From Clostridiales bacterium (GTDB taxonomy: Bacteria; Bacillota; Clostridia; Oscillospirales; Oscillospiraceae): a DNA stretch of 64,000 nucleotides. The stretch lies in the NCBI GenBank assembly GCA_022787565.1, contig JALFVN010000035.1:62001-126000 (forward strand), in the 5' to 3' direction. Both the position numbers and the translations under genes were made by a program. Positions 42,390 through 50,386 of the stretch are shown here, piece by piece (the first letter of the stretch is position 1; every line of letters starts with the position of its first letter). The notes under the pieces are model-generated. The model saw nothing but the letters and a program-made list of their open reading frames with translations. It did not search any database and was not told the origin of the DNA.

Positions 42390-43391
42390 ATGAAAAAATT
42401 TGTTGCTTTTCTTCTTCTCGCATGCATGATGCTCAGCCTTGCGGCCTGCGGCGCTTCCGCTTCCGCTGAATATAAGCTGGGCATGGGCGTAAGTCTCAGC
42501 ACCGATTCCTCCAAGGAAAACAATGCTCAGGTCGACGCCACCGTAGCCGCTGTCGTCACCGACAAGGACGGCAAGATCGTTGCCTGCCGCCTGGATGTGG
42601 CACAGAGCAAGATGGACGTCACCGGCGGCGCCGTTGACGCAGCAAAGACCTTCAAGACCAAGATGGAGCTTGGCGACGACTACGGCATGGTAGCCTACGG
42701 CAACGCCATCGCAGAGTGGTACGACCAGGCCAAGGCTTTCGAGAGCTATGTGGTTGGCAAGACCGCCGCTGAGGTGGAAGGACTTGAGACTGTCGTCAAC
42801 GACAGCGGCCACAACGTTTCCACCGACGAGGCTCTGCTGGCCGGCTGCACCATGGACATCACCGCCTTCAAGGCAGCTGTTGTCAAGGCCTGCAACGACG
42901 AGAAGGGCGCCACCTTCACCTCCGGCGCTGACTTCACACTGGGCGTAGCCGCCATCACCGCAGCTGACGAGTCCACTGCCGCCACCGACAGCGAGGATGC
43001 TCAGGTCAAGATGTACACCGAGTACGGCGCAGCCGTTGTGGATAAGGACGGCAAGATCCTGGCCGCTCTGACCGACGCCACCCAGCCCAAGATCGCCGTT
43101 GACAAGAACGGTCAGATCACCGGCGCTGACTTCAAGGGCACCAAGAGAGAGCTGGGCGCCGACTACGGCATGGTCGCTTACGGCAATGCCGTTGCCGAGT
43201 GGGACGCACAGGCCAAGGCTTTTGCCGACTACACCGTTGGCAAGACCGCCGCTGAGGTCGCCGGCCTTGAGACCGTTGTCAACGACAGTGGCCACAATGT
43301 CACCACCGATGAGGCCCTGCTGGCTTCCTGCACCATGGACATCAGCGGCATGATGGCCGTTATCGCTCTGGCTGCAAACTACGCAAGATAA
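42390..43391 (+). CDS. PplA-like lipoprotein with two FMN-binding-like repeats
   Basis: 333 residues. A lipoprotein signal ends in LAAC (Cys20). Two homologous halves of about 145 residues follow, both with a DKDGKI(V/L)A segment, a DYGMVAYGNA(I/V)AEW motif and GLETVVNDSGHNV(S/T)TDEALLA followed by GCTMD or SCTMD. The layout matches the pheromone cAD1-precursor/PplA lipoproteins, which in Listeria are flavinylated by an ApbE enzyme for electron transfer outside the membrane. Here apbE is the next gene, 17 nt on. The Thr in each CTMD is the likely attachment residue, inferred. Confidence 0.8.
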   Translation: MKKFVAFLLLACMMLSLAACGASASAEYKLGMGVSLSTDSSKENNAQVDATVAAVVTDKDGKIVACRLDVAQSKMDVTGGAVDAAKTFKTKMELGDDYGMVAYGNAIAEWYDQAKAFESYVVGKTAAEVEGLETVVNDSGHNVSTDEALLAGCTMDITAFKAAVVKACNDEKGATFTSGADFTLGVAAITAADESTAATDSEDAQVKMYTEYGAAVVDKDGKILAALTDATQPKIAVDKNGQITGADFKGTKRELGADYGMVAYGNAVAEWDAQAKAFADYTVGKTAAEVAGLETVVNDSGHNVTTDEALLASCTMDISGMMAVIALAANYAR

Positions 43392-43417
43392 ATAACTGAC
43401 CACTGGAGATGAAGGTA

Positions 43418-44473
43418 TTGAATCGAATAAAAAGCGTTTTGGCCCTGTGCCTTGCGTTGGTGCTGGCTCACCCCCTCGCCGGCTGCTCAGTCAAGCCGGA
43501 TAAGACAGAGCCCAAAGGCAAATCCTATTTCACATACTTCGATACCGTCTCCTATGTGTTCGACTATTCCGGAGATTCGGCAGAACGGTTTGACGACCGT
43601 TCTGCCGAAGTTTCAGGTATATTGGAGGAATATCACAAGCTCTTTGACATATACCATGAATACTCCGGCATCAACAATCTGTGTACCGTAAACAAGCAGG
43701 CCGGCGGGGATCCGGTCCCCGTGGACGAAAAGCTCATCACCTTTCTCAGCTACGCCAAAGAGCTGTACACCCAGACCGGCGGCGAGATGAACGTGATGAT
43801 GGGTTCTGTTCTCCGTATCTGGCATGACTGCCGCACAGCCGCAAGCGACGACCCTTCCGCCGCTCGTGTGCCCTCCGATCAGGAGCTTTCCGAGGCTGCA
43901 AAGCATACGGACATCTCCCTTCTGGAGATCGATACGGAAAACAACACCGTCAGGATCAGCGATCCGCAGGCTTCCATCGACGTGGGCGCTCTGGGCAAGG
44001 GCTATGCCACAGAGAGGGCGGCGGATTACCTTTTTGCTCAGGAGGCTTACGGCTATGTGCTGAACGTGGGCGGAAATATCCGCATCATCGGCGCCAAGCC
44101 CGACGGCTCCGGCTGGGTCACCGGCATAAAGGATCCCAACGATTCTGCCGGGAACTTTGCCCTGAGCCTGCTTTTGTCCGACACGGCCTGCGTTACCTCC
44201 GGAGTCTATGAAAGATTCTTCACGGTAAACGGTGTGCGTTATCACCACATCATCGACAAGGATACCCTGTTCCCGGCAGATTATTTTTCCTCTCTCACCG
44301 TGATCACGGAGGACAGCGCACTGGCCGACTGTCTTTCCACCGCGCTTTTCTGCATGTCTCAGGAGGACGGGCAGAAGCTGATTGACAAAATCGGCGGTGT
44401 GGAGGTGCTCTGGATCTATCCTGACGGGTCCATGGTCTATACCGATGGTCTGGCCGCTTTGATCACAGATTGA
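43418..44473 (+). CDS. apbE: FAD:protein FMN transferase (ApbE), lipoprotein
   Basis: 351 residues from TTG 43418, which has GGAG 9 nt upstream; an ATG at 43409 lies directly on that GGAG and is less likely. The lipoprotein signal ends in LAGC. ApbE motifs: FDTVSYVFDYSG, GALGKGYATERAADYL, VLNVGGNIRIIGAKPDGSGW, TSGVYERFFTVNGVRYHHI. It moves FMN from FAD onto threonines of flavoproteins such as RnfD, RnfG and the lipoprotein encoded before it. It is in one operon with them. Confidence 0.93.
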   Translation: MNRIKSVLALCLALVLAHPLAGCSVKPDKTEPKGKSYFTYFDTVSYVFDYSGDSAERFDDRSAEVSGILEEYHKLFDIYHEYSGINNLCTVNKQAGGDPVPVDEKLITFLSYAKELYTQTGGEMNVMMGSVLRIWHDCRTAASDDPSAARVPSDQELSEAAKHTDISLLEIDTENNTVRISDPQASIDVGALGKGYATERAADYLFAQEAYGYVLNVGGNIRIIGAKPDGSGWVTGIKDPNDSAGNFALSLLLSDTACVTSGVYERFFTVNGVRYHHIIDKDTLFPADYFSSLTVITEDSALADCLSTALFCMSQEDGQKLIDKIGGVEVLWIYPDGSMVYTDGLAALITD

Positions 44474-44505
44474 TCGTTTAAACGTAATATGGAGGTCATT
44501 ATCTG

Positions 44506-45864
44506 ATGAATTTCAGAAAGAAAATTTCCGCATTGAAAGTCCCCCATCATAAAAATACGGCGGGGATGCACTCTGTCCGCATTTCGCCGCCAAAGGAAGT
44601 TCTGCTCCCCATGTCCATGCACTCCGGCGCGCCGGCAGTCCCCGTTGTGGAGGTCGGCGACCATGTGCGCATCGGTCAGCTTATCGCCCGGGAGGACGGG
44701 AAAATCTCCTCCCCGGTCCATGCAACGATTTCAGGTACAGTCAAGGCTATTGAGACCTTCACTCCCAACGGCGGCAGACCCGGTCTTGCCATCCGCATTG
44801 AAAGCGACGGCAAGATGGAGAAGGACCCCAACATCGTCCCTCCTCAGATCCACGATCTGGACAGTTTCCTCGCTGCAGTGCAGGAAAGCGGCATTGTCGG
44901 CCTGGGCGGAGCAGCATTTCCTTTGTGGGCGAAGCTGGACGCGGTGCGCCGCAACCCGATCAAGACTGTTCTGGTCAACGGCGCGGAGTGCGAGCCCTAC
45001 ATCACCAGCGACAACCGCACCATGGTGGAAAACAGCGGCTATATCGTCAAGGGCGTGGAGCTGCTGCGGGAATACCTGAAGGCCGAGGAGTTCATCATCG
45101 GCATTGAGGAGAACAAGCCCGACGCCATTGAGGAAATGCGCCGCGTATTCTCCGGCGACAGCACCGTTAACGTCATGCCCCTGAAGAGCGTCTATCCCCA
45201 GGGTGCAAAGCAGGTGCTGCTCTATAACGCCACCGGCAAGGTGGTGGCCGAGGGCCAGCGTCTGGCAGAGCTGAACGTCATTATTATCAACATCACCTCC
45301 CTGGCCAAGATGGCCCAGTATATTGAGGACGGCATGCCTCTGGTGGAAAAGTGCATCACCGTGGACGGCTCTGCCATCAAGGAGCCCAAAAACCTGATCG
45401 TCCCCATCGGCACCTCCATCCGCTATCTGGTTGAGCAGGCCGGCGGACTGAAGAGCGAGCCGGGCAAGGTCATCTACGGCGGCCCCATGATGGGCAAAAC
45501 CGCCCGCTCCATGGACGAGCCGGTGATCAAGGCCACCAACGCCATCATCGTCATGGACCAGAAGGACGCGCAGAAGGCCGAGCCCAGCCCCTGCATCCAC
45601 TGCGGGCGCTGCGTGGCCACCTGCCCCCTGAGCCTGAATCCCACCGCCTTTGCCAAGGCCATGGATATGGAAGACGAGGACAAGCGCGCCGCCATTTTGA
45701 ACAAGGAAAAGGTGCAGCTTTGCATGGAGTGCGGCTGCTGCTCCTACGTCTGCCCCGCTCACCGTCCCCTTGCAGAGAACAACAGCGCGGCCCGGAGCTT
45801 TATCCGCAAATACAATAAGGCTGCCGCAGAAAAGGCCGCGGAAAACAAGGAAGGGGGAAAGTAA
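44506..45864 (+). CDS. rnfC: Rnf electron transport complex subunit C
   Basis: 452 residues. The N-terminal barrel and NADH-binding region contain GLGGAAFPLWAKLD and GAECEPYITSDNR. Two [4Fe-4S] motifs lie near the C-terminus: CIHCGRCVATCP (Cys363-373) and CMECGCCSYVCP (Cys406-416). RnfC docks NAD(H) on the cytoplasmic face. It follows apbE by 32 nt, after TATGGAGG. Confidence 0.95.
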   Translation: MNFRKKISALKVPHHKNTAGMHSVRISPPKEVLLPMSMHSGAPAVPVVEVGDHVRIGQLIAREDGKISSPVHATISGTVKAIETFTPNGGRPGLAIRIESDGKMEKDPNIVPPQIHDLDSFLAAVQESGIVGLGGAAFPLWAKLDAVRRNPIKTVLVNGAECEPYITSDNRTMVENSGYIVKGVELLREYLKAEEFIIGIEENKPDAIEEMRRVFSGDSTVNVMPLKSVYPQGAKQVLLYNATGKVVAEGQRLAELNVIIINITSLAKMAQYIEDGMPLVEKCITVDGSAIKEPKNLIVPIGTSIRYLVEQAGGLKSEPGKVIYGGPMMGKTARSMDEPVIKATNAIIVMDQKDAQKAEPSPCIHCGRCVATCPLSLNPTAFAKAMDMEDEDKRAAILNKEKVQLCMECGCCSYVCPAHRPLAENNSAARSFIRKYNKAAAEKAAENKEGGK

Positions 45865-45865
45865 A

Positions 45866-46798
45866 ATGGAAAAGCTTATCACTTCAGCCTCTCCGCATAT
45901 CCACAGCGGGGCTTCCACCCGCAGGATCATGCTGGACGTGATCATTGCCCTCCTTCCGGCTGCCGTTGCTTCGGCGGTCATCTTCGGAATGCGGGCCAAT
46001 GTGATCCTGCTTGCCTGCATTGTCAGCGCGGTTCTGGCGGAATTTCTGTTTAACCTGATCACCCGCCATGAGCAGACCGTGGGCGATCTGAGCGCTGTGG
46101 TCACCGGCCTTCTTCTGGGCCTGAACCTGAGCACCAATGTGCCCATCTGGCAGTGCGTGATCGGTTCCGTGTTTGCCGTTGTGGTGGTCAAGGGTCTCTT
46201 CGGCGGCCTTGGCCGCAACTTTGCCAACCCCGCCATCACCGCCCGCGTGTTTATGCTTATCGCCTTCTCCTCCGTAGCCGGCGGCGCAATGCCCGCGGTG
46301 GTTGAGCTGGAGGCCTCCGCAACGCCCCTGGAGCAGCTGGCCAACGGCGCTTCCCAGCTCCCCAGCCTGCCGGACATGTTCCTGGGCGTCTACGGCGGCG
46401 CAATCGGCGAGACCTGCACCCTTGCCCTGCTGCTGGGCTTTGTCTACCTGCTGGTCCGCAAGGTGATCCGCTGGCACATCCCCGTGGTCTTTATTGGCAC
46501 GGTGTTTGTCTGCTCCCTGATCGCCTCCGGCGACTTTGTGGCCGCTCTCTATCAGATTCTGGGCGGCGGTCTGTTCCTTGGTGCCATCTTCATGGCCACG
46601 GACTATGTGACCTCCCCCATTACCACCAAGGGTCGGGTAGTATTCGCCCTGGGCTGCGGTCTGATCACCTTCATCATCCGCTATTTCTGCGCCTACCCCG
46701 AGGGTGTATCCTTCTCCATTTTGATCATGAACCTTCTGGTCCCCTACATAGAGAGATTCACCGGAAATAAACCGTTGGGAGGGTCGAAAAATGCCTAA
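45866..46798 (+). CDS. rnfD: Rnf electron transport complex subunit D
   Basis: 310 residues from ATG 45866, after GAAGGGGG. It has about nine membrane helices (PHIHSGASTRRIMLDVIIAL start). ASATPLEQL holds Thr153, which fits the covalent FMN site of RnfD/NqrB. It carries electrons across the membrane and forms the ion path. It starts 1 nt after rnfC and overlaps rnfG by 8 bp. Confidence 0.94.
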   Translation: MEKLITSASPHIHSGASTRRIMLDVIIALLPAAVASAVIFGMRANVILLACIVSAVLAEFLFNLITRHEQTVGDLSAVVTGLLLGLNLSTNVPIWQCVIGSVFAVVVVKGLFGGLGRNFANPAITARVFMLIAFSSVAGGAMPAVVELEASATPLEQLANGASQLPSLPDMFLGVYGGAIGETCTLALLLGFVYLLVRKVIRWHIPVVFIGTVFVCSLIASGDFVAALYQILGGGLFLGAIFMATDYVTSPITTKGRVVFALGCGLITFIIRYFCAYPEGVSFSILIMNLLVPYIERFTGNKPLGGSKNA

Positions 46799-48107
46799 GA
46801 AAAAATCCGGCTTTGCCGCTTCGGCTCTGGTGCTGGTGCTTATTTTCGCCGTATTCGCCCTGGTGCTTTTCGGCATAAACATCTTCGCCGCCCCCCTGAT
46901 CGCGGCCAACGGCTCTGCCCAGCAGTTTGCCCCGCTGTACAGCGTCATGCCCGAGGCCAAGGGCTTTGAACTGATCTACGACGCCAATGACAGCGCCGCC
47001 TCCGCTCTGGTCGACGTACCGGAGACCGTGCAGGCCATCTACAGCGAGACCTCCGGCCTTGGCTACGCCATCCGCCTGTCCACCACCCAGGGCTACACCA
47101 AGGAGCCTATTGAGTTTACCATTGCCATCGACGCCGAGGGCAAGATCTCCGGCACAGAGCTTACCGCCTATCCGGAGACCAAGGACTTCGGTAAGGACAG
47201 CTATCCTCAGAGCTACATTGGTCAGGATTCCGCTCTGGCCGACGTCAGTCTGGTGGCCGGGGTGACCTTCTCCTCCTCCGCCTTTAAAAATGCAGTCAGC
47301 GACGGCTTTGCCGCCCTGATCGGCAACGGTCTTGTGGGCGCAGGCGTGAAGAGCGACGCCCAGATCCTTACCGAGCTCTCCGTTCAGGTCTTCACCGGTC
47401 TTGCCAACCGTGACGGTGTGGCCCAGGTGGAGGAGCCTGAGATCGCTGAGGGTCAGTTCAGCTACATTCAGAAGATCATGAAGGCCCTGAACGGCTCCGG
47501 CTTCGCCTTCGTCGCGAAAGACGGCGAGAGCAGCTATCTGCTCATCTGCAATGTCTCCAGCACTGTCCGCGTCTTCGACATTGAGGGCAATGATGTGACC
47601 GACACGGCCAATGCCGCCATGGTGGAGGAAGCCGCTGCATACGCCGCGGCAAACACGGTTTCCACTGCTGACGCAGAGCTGAAAAAGCTTCAGACCATGG
47701 TGTCTGAGGGCGCTGAATTTACCGCCGTTTCTCTTGGCGATACCTTTAACTCTGCCACCGGCGCATACCGTATCACCGACGGTGAGACCACCCTTTACGG
47801 CTTCTGCGTCCGGCCCTATGCTTACAGCAATCAGCCCATTGCCGTGTATTTCGTTCTGGATGAGAGCGGCGCCATCGTCTCTATGGCCTGCGATGATATC
47901 ATCCTCTTCGGTGAATATTTCACAAGCTATGAACTGGATGAGGCCAAGTACAAGGAAGGCTTTGCCGGACTGACTGCTGACAGCTTCACCGGCGAGCAGA
48001 CCCTGATCTCCGGCGCCACTGCCAGCACCAACGCCATGACGGTGGCCACTGAGGACGTATTTGCCGCATTCCAGGCCATTTCCGCAACAGAGGAGGGGAA
48101 TAACTGA
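46791..48107 (+). CDS. rnfG: Rnf electron transport complex subunit G, extended with a second FMN-binding domain
   Basis: 438 residues, about twice a usual RnfG. After one membrane helix the first FMN-binding domain has YPETKDFGKDSY and AGVTFSS (Thr159) where SGATxS is expected. A linker of about 100 residues leads to a second FMN-binding-like domain ending in SGATAST (Thr410 with Ser407, Gly408), the standard ApbE target. So two flavins outside the membrane are possible. The first domain keeps the threonine but lost the canonical Ser and Ala. It is coupled to rnfD and rnfE by overlaps. Confidence 0.9.
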   Translation: MPKKKSGFAASALVLVLIFAVFALVLFGINIFAAPLIAANGSAQQFAPLYSVMPEAKGFELIYDANDSAASALVDVPETVQAIYSETSGLGYAIRLSTTQGYTKEPIEFTIAIDAEGKISGTELTAYPETKDFGKDSYPQSYIGQDSALADVSLVAGVTFSSSAFKNAVSDGFAALIGNGLVGAGVKSDAQILTELSVQVFTGLANRDGVAQVEEPEIAEGQFSYIQKIMKALNGSGFAFVAKDGESSYLLICNVSSTVRVFDIEGNDVTDTANAAMVEEAAAYAAANTVSTADAELKKLQTMVSEGAEFTAVSLGDTFNSATGAYRITDGETTLYGFCVRPYAYSNQPIAVYFVLDESGAIVSMACDDIILFGEYFTSYELDEAKYKEGFAGLTADSFTGEQTLISGATASTNAMTVATEDVFAAFQAISATEEGNN

Positions 48108-48781
48108 TGAACGAAAACAAAAAATGCCCTCTTGCTTTCAGCGCCATCGCAAAAAATCCCGTTCTGGTTCTTTTCCTGGGCGCCTGCCCCGCCATGGCCC
48201 AGACGGGCAGCGTGATCTCCGCCCTGGGTATGGGCGTCGCCGTACTGCTGGTGATGCTGCTTTCCGCCATGCTCATCTCCGCCCTGCGCCGCCTGATCCC
48301 CGCGCAGGCAAAACTCCCTGCCTATGTGCTTATCGTGGCGGGCTTCGTGTCCATCGTTCAGCTTCTGATGAACGCTTTCCTGCCCAGTGTGTACCAGATG
48401 CTGGGCGTATATCTGGCCGTCGTTGCCGTTGACCTGGCCGTCTTTGCCAACGGGGAAGCCTCCGCATCCCGCGGATTCGGTGCCTCTGTTCTGGACAGTC
48501 TCTTAACCGGTCTGGGCTTTACGCTGGCCCTGTTCTGCATGGCCGCTGTCCGGGAGATCTTCGGAAACGGAAGCTTTGCTGGCCTGGCTATCCCCTTCCT
48601 GGGGAGCCACAGCATCCCCCTGCTTCTCAAAGCCCCCGGCGGATTTCTGGTCTTTGCCATTCTGATTGCGGTGATCCAGGCGCTGCGCCGCGATGACTGC
48701 GGCTGCGAAGCCGAAGGACTGGCCTGCGCGGCAGCCGGAACCTCTGCCGTGCCCGAAAATAACGAACAGGAGGGTGAATGA
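48107..48781 (+). CDS. rnfE: Rnf electron transport complex subunit E
   Basis: 224 residues, six membrane helices. PVLVLFLGACPAMAQTGSVISALGMG is the RnfE start region containing the cysteine for an intramembrane iron cluster. The C-terminus is longer than needed, with a CGCEAEGLACAAAG tail. RnfE and RnfA form a pseudo-symmetric pair. It shares 1 bp with rnfG and 4 bp with rnfA. Confidence 0.93.
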   Translation: MNENKKCPLAFSAIAKNPVLVLFLGACPAMAQTGSVISALGMGVAVLLVMLLSAMLISALRRLIPAQAKLPAYVLIVAGFVSIVQLLMNAFLPSVYQMLGVYLAVVAVDLAVFANGEASASRGFGASVLDSLLTGLGFTLALFCMAAVREIFGNGSFAGLAIPFLGSHSIPLLLKAPGGFLVFAILIAVIQALRRDDCGCEAEGLACAAAGTSAVPENNEQEGE

Positions 48782-49344
48782 GTATGACGGTTAAATCTCT
48801 GCTTCTGATCCTGCTTGGCGGCGTTCTGGCCAACAACTACGCGCTCCAGAAGTTTCTGGGCGTTACCCCCTTCCTGGGTTATTCCCGGGACGAGAGCCGC
48901 ATTGCCGGCATGGGCCTTGCGGTGACTGTGGTGATGCTCCTCACCGCCGCTGCCACCTGGCCGGTACAGCAATTTGTTCTGGCCAAGCTGGGTCTGGACT
49001 ATCTCCAGACGCTGGTATTCATCGCCCTGATCCTCATCGTTGTCTATCTGGTGGACCTGGTGGTGAAAAAGCTGCTGCACAAGTGCCTGGGGGTCTACTT
49101 CCCCCTGATCGCCCTGAACAGTGCGGTGCTGGGCCTTGCGGTGAACAATGTGACTGCAGGCTACAACTTCCTGGAGTCCCTTGTGGCCGCTCTGGGCGTG
49201 GGTCTGGGCTTTTTGCTGGCCATGTTCCTCTTTGCCGGTGTGCAGAGCCGGATCAATGAGAAGTACGTTCCCAAAGCCTTCCGGGGTCTGCCCGTCAGCC
49301 TGCTTGCCGCCTGCATCATCTCCCTGGCTCTGTTTGCCTTCTGA
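48778..49344 (+). CDS. rnfA: Rnf electron transport complex subunit A
   Basis: 188 residues, six membrane helices, with LGGVLANNYALQKFLGVTPFLG and CLGVYFPLIALNSAVLG. The start ATG shares an ATGA overlap with rnfE behind AGGAGG; the second ATG at 48784 is possible. In most Clostridia rnfB would come next; here a NusG-II gene does. Confidence 0.93.
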   Translation: MSMTVKSLLLILLGGVLANNYALQKFLGVTPFLGYSRDESRIAGMGLAVTVVMLLTAAATWPVQQFVLAKLGLDYLQTLVFIALILIVVYLVDLVVKKLLHKCLGVYFPLIALNSAVLGLAVNNVTAGYNFLESLVAALGVGLGFLLAMFLFAGVQSRINEKYVPKAFRGLPVSLLAACIISLALFAF

Positions 49345-49718
49345 TGAATAAGCATCCCGCAGGCAAAAAGCGCCTTGCCGACATCGGCATTATCGCGGGC
49401 CTGCTCATCCTCGCCGGGGTACTGTTCTTTCTGTACTTCAACAAAGGGGAGGCTGGCGCCGGGGTGATCGTCCGGGTGGACGGCGTGGAGACGGCAAGAT
49501 ATTCCCTGTCCGAAAGCGGCAGATATGAACTGAACGGCGGCACCAATATCCTTGTGATCGAGGATGGAGCGGCGTATATGCTTCAGGCCGACTGTCCCGA
49601 CCATATCTGCGTCAGCCAGGGCAAAATACGCTACACCGGGCAGTGCATCACCTGCCTGCCAAACAAGCTCACCGTCACCGTTTACGGAACGGACCAGGGC
49701 GTGGAGCTTGTCAGCTGA
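49344..49718 (+). CDS. NusG domain II (NusG_II) membrane-anchored protein
   Basis: 124 residues. One N-terminal helix (about 15-32) anchors an extracellular NusG-II beta domain with conserved cysteines (DCPDHICVSQGKI and GQCITCLPNKLTV). Such proteins often lie beside Rnf or ApbE systems and their role is not settled. It shares 1 bp with rnfA, so it belongs to the operon, and a terminator follows. Confidence 0.85.
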   Translation: MNKHPAGKKRLADIGIIAGLLILAGVLFFLYFNKGEAGAGVIVRVDGVETARYSLSESGRYELNGGTNILVIEDGAAYMLQADCPDHICVSQGKIRYTGQCITCLPNKLTVTVYGTDQGVELVS

Positions 49719-49725
49719 AAAAAAT

Positions 49726-49763
49726 AACAGCCTTGTCCGAATTTGGACAAGGCTGTTTGTTTG
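49726..49763 (+). terminator. Intrinsic terminator of the Rnf operon
   Basis: 13-bp perfect stem AACAGCCTTGTCC / GGACAAGGCTGTT with loop GAATTT, then TGTTTGTTTG. Confidence 0.92.
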
Positions 49764-49767
49764 TAAG

Positions 49768-49796
49768 TTGACAGGGGGACAAGATTCAAATAAAAT
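49768..49796 (+). promoter_or_regulatory. Sigma-A promoter of the flavodoxin-like gene
   Basis: TTGACA (49768-49773), 17-nt spacer, TAAAAT (49791-49796), about 40 nt before the start codon. Confidence 0.85.
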
Positions 49797-49838
49797 AATA
49801 ATATCAACACGGAAAAACTTTAACAGGAGGATACGAAA

Positions 49839-50342
49839 ATGCTGTCTGCCATCGTTTATCAATCCCTTACCGGCTCCTGCAAAAAATACGCGGAGCTGCT
49901 GTCCGCCGCGCTGCATATCCCCGCCTTCCCCATGGGTAAGGAGCACATCCGCGAGGACGGAAAGATCATCTTTATCGGCTGGGCCTTTGCCGGAAAGATC
50001 ATGGGTTACAAAAAAGCCGTCGAAAAATATGATGTGGCCGCCACTGTCCTTGTGGGTATGGGTGCGGTCAGCGAGGGAAGCGCAGGCTTTGTCCGGGAAA
50101 AGAACGCCATACCCGAATCGGTTCAGGTGTTCTGCCTCCAGGGCGCTTTCAATCTGAACAAGCTGCCCCTGCCCTTCAAGCTGATCATGAAGATCAAGTG
50201 CAAGGACATCGTCTCCCGCCTGGAGGCAAAGGGCGCCCTCAACGAGCAGGAAAAGGCTCTCTACACCATGGCCTCCACCGGCTCCGGACAGCCTGCCGAT
50301 TGGAACGTGGACGAGATCGTCCGCTGGGGCCAAACCTTATAA
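49839..50342 (+). CDS. Flavodoxin-like protein
   Basis: 167 residues. The start LSAIVYQSLTGSCKKYAELLSAAL resembles a flavodoxin FMN phosphate loop (S/T-x-T-G-x-T) with Thr-Gly-Ser here. Later segments (IIFIGWAFAGKIMGYKKAV; VLVGMGAVSEGS; VFCLQGAFNLNKLPLPFKLIMK) fit the menaquinone-dependent protoporphyrinogen oxidase HemG-like flavodoxins. An electron-carrier or oxidoreductase role is likely. It is monocistronic, after AGGAGG, right beside the Rnf operon. Confidence 0.75.
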   Translation: MLSAIVYQSLTGSCKKYAELLSAALHIPAFPMGKEHIREDGKIIFIGWAFAGKIMGYKKAVEKYDVAATVLVGMGAVSEGSAGFVREKNAIPESVQVFCLQGAFNLNKLPLPFKLIMKIKCKDIVSRLEAKGALNEQEKALYTMASTGSGQPADWNVDEIVRWGQTL

Positions 50343-50351
50343 GTTATAAGC

Positions 50352-50386
50352 AAACAATAACCCGGGCGCGGCCCGGGTTATTGTTT
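50352..50386. terminator. Bidirectional terminator
   Basis: 15-bp stem AAACAATAACCCGGG / CCCGGGTTATTGTTT. It serves both the flavodoxin-like gene and the converging CLC gene, whose stop is at its edge. Confidence 0.92.

Noticed and set aside
42179-42469. 96-residue frame in the Rnf operon leader
   Set aside because: It overlaps the lipoprotein start in another frame, has no ribosome site at its start, which lies inside the -10 box, and the region is dominated by RNA stems.
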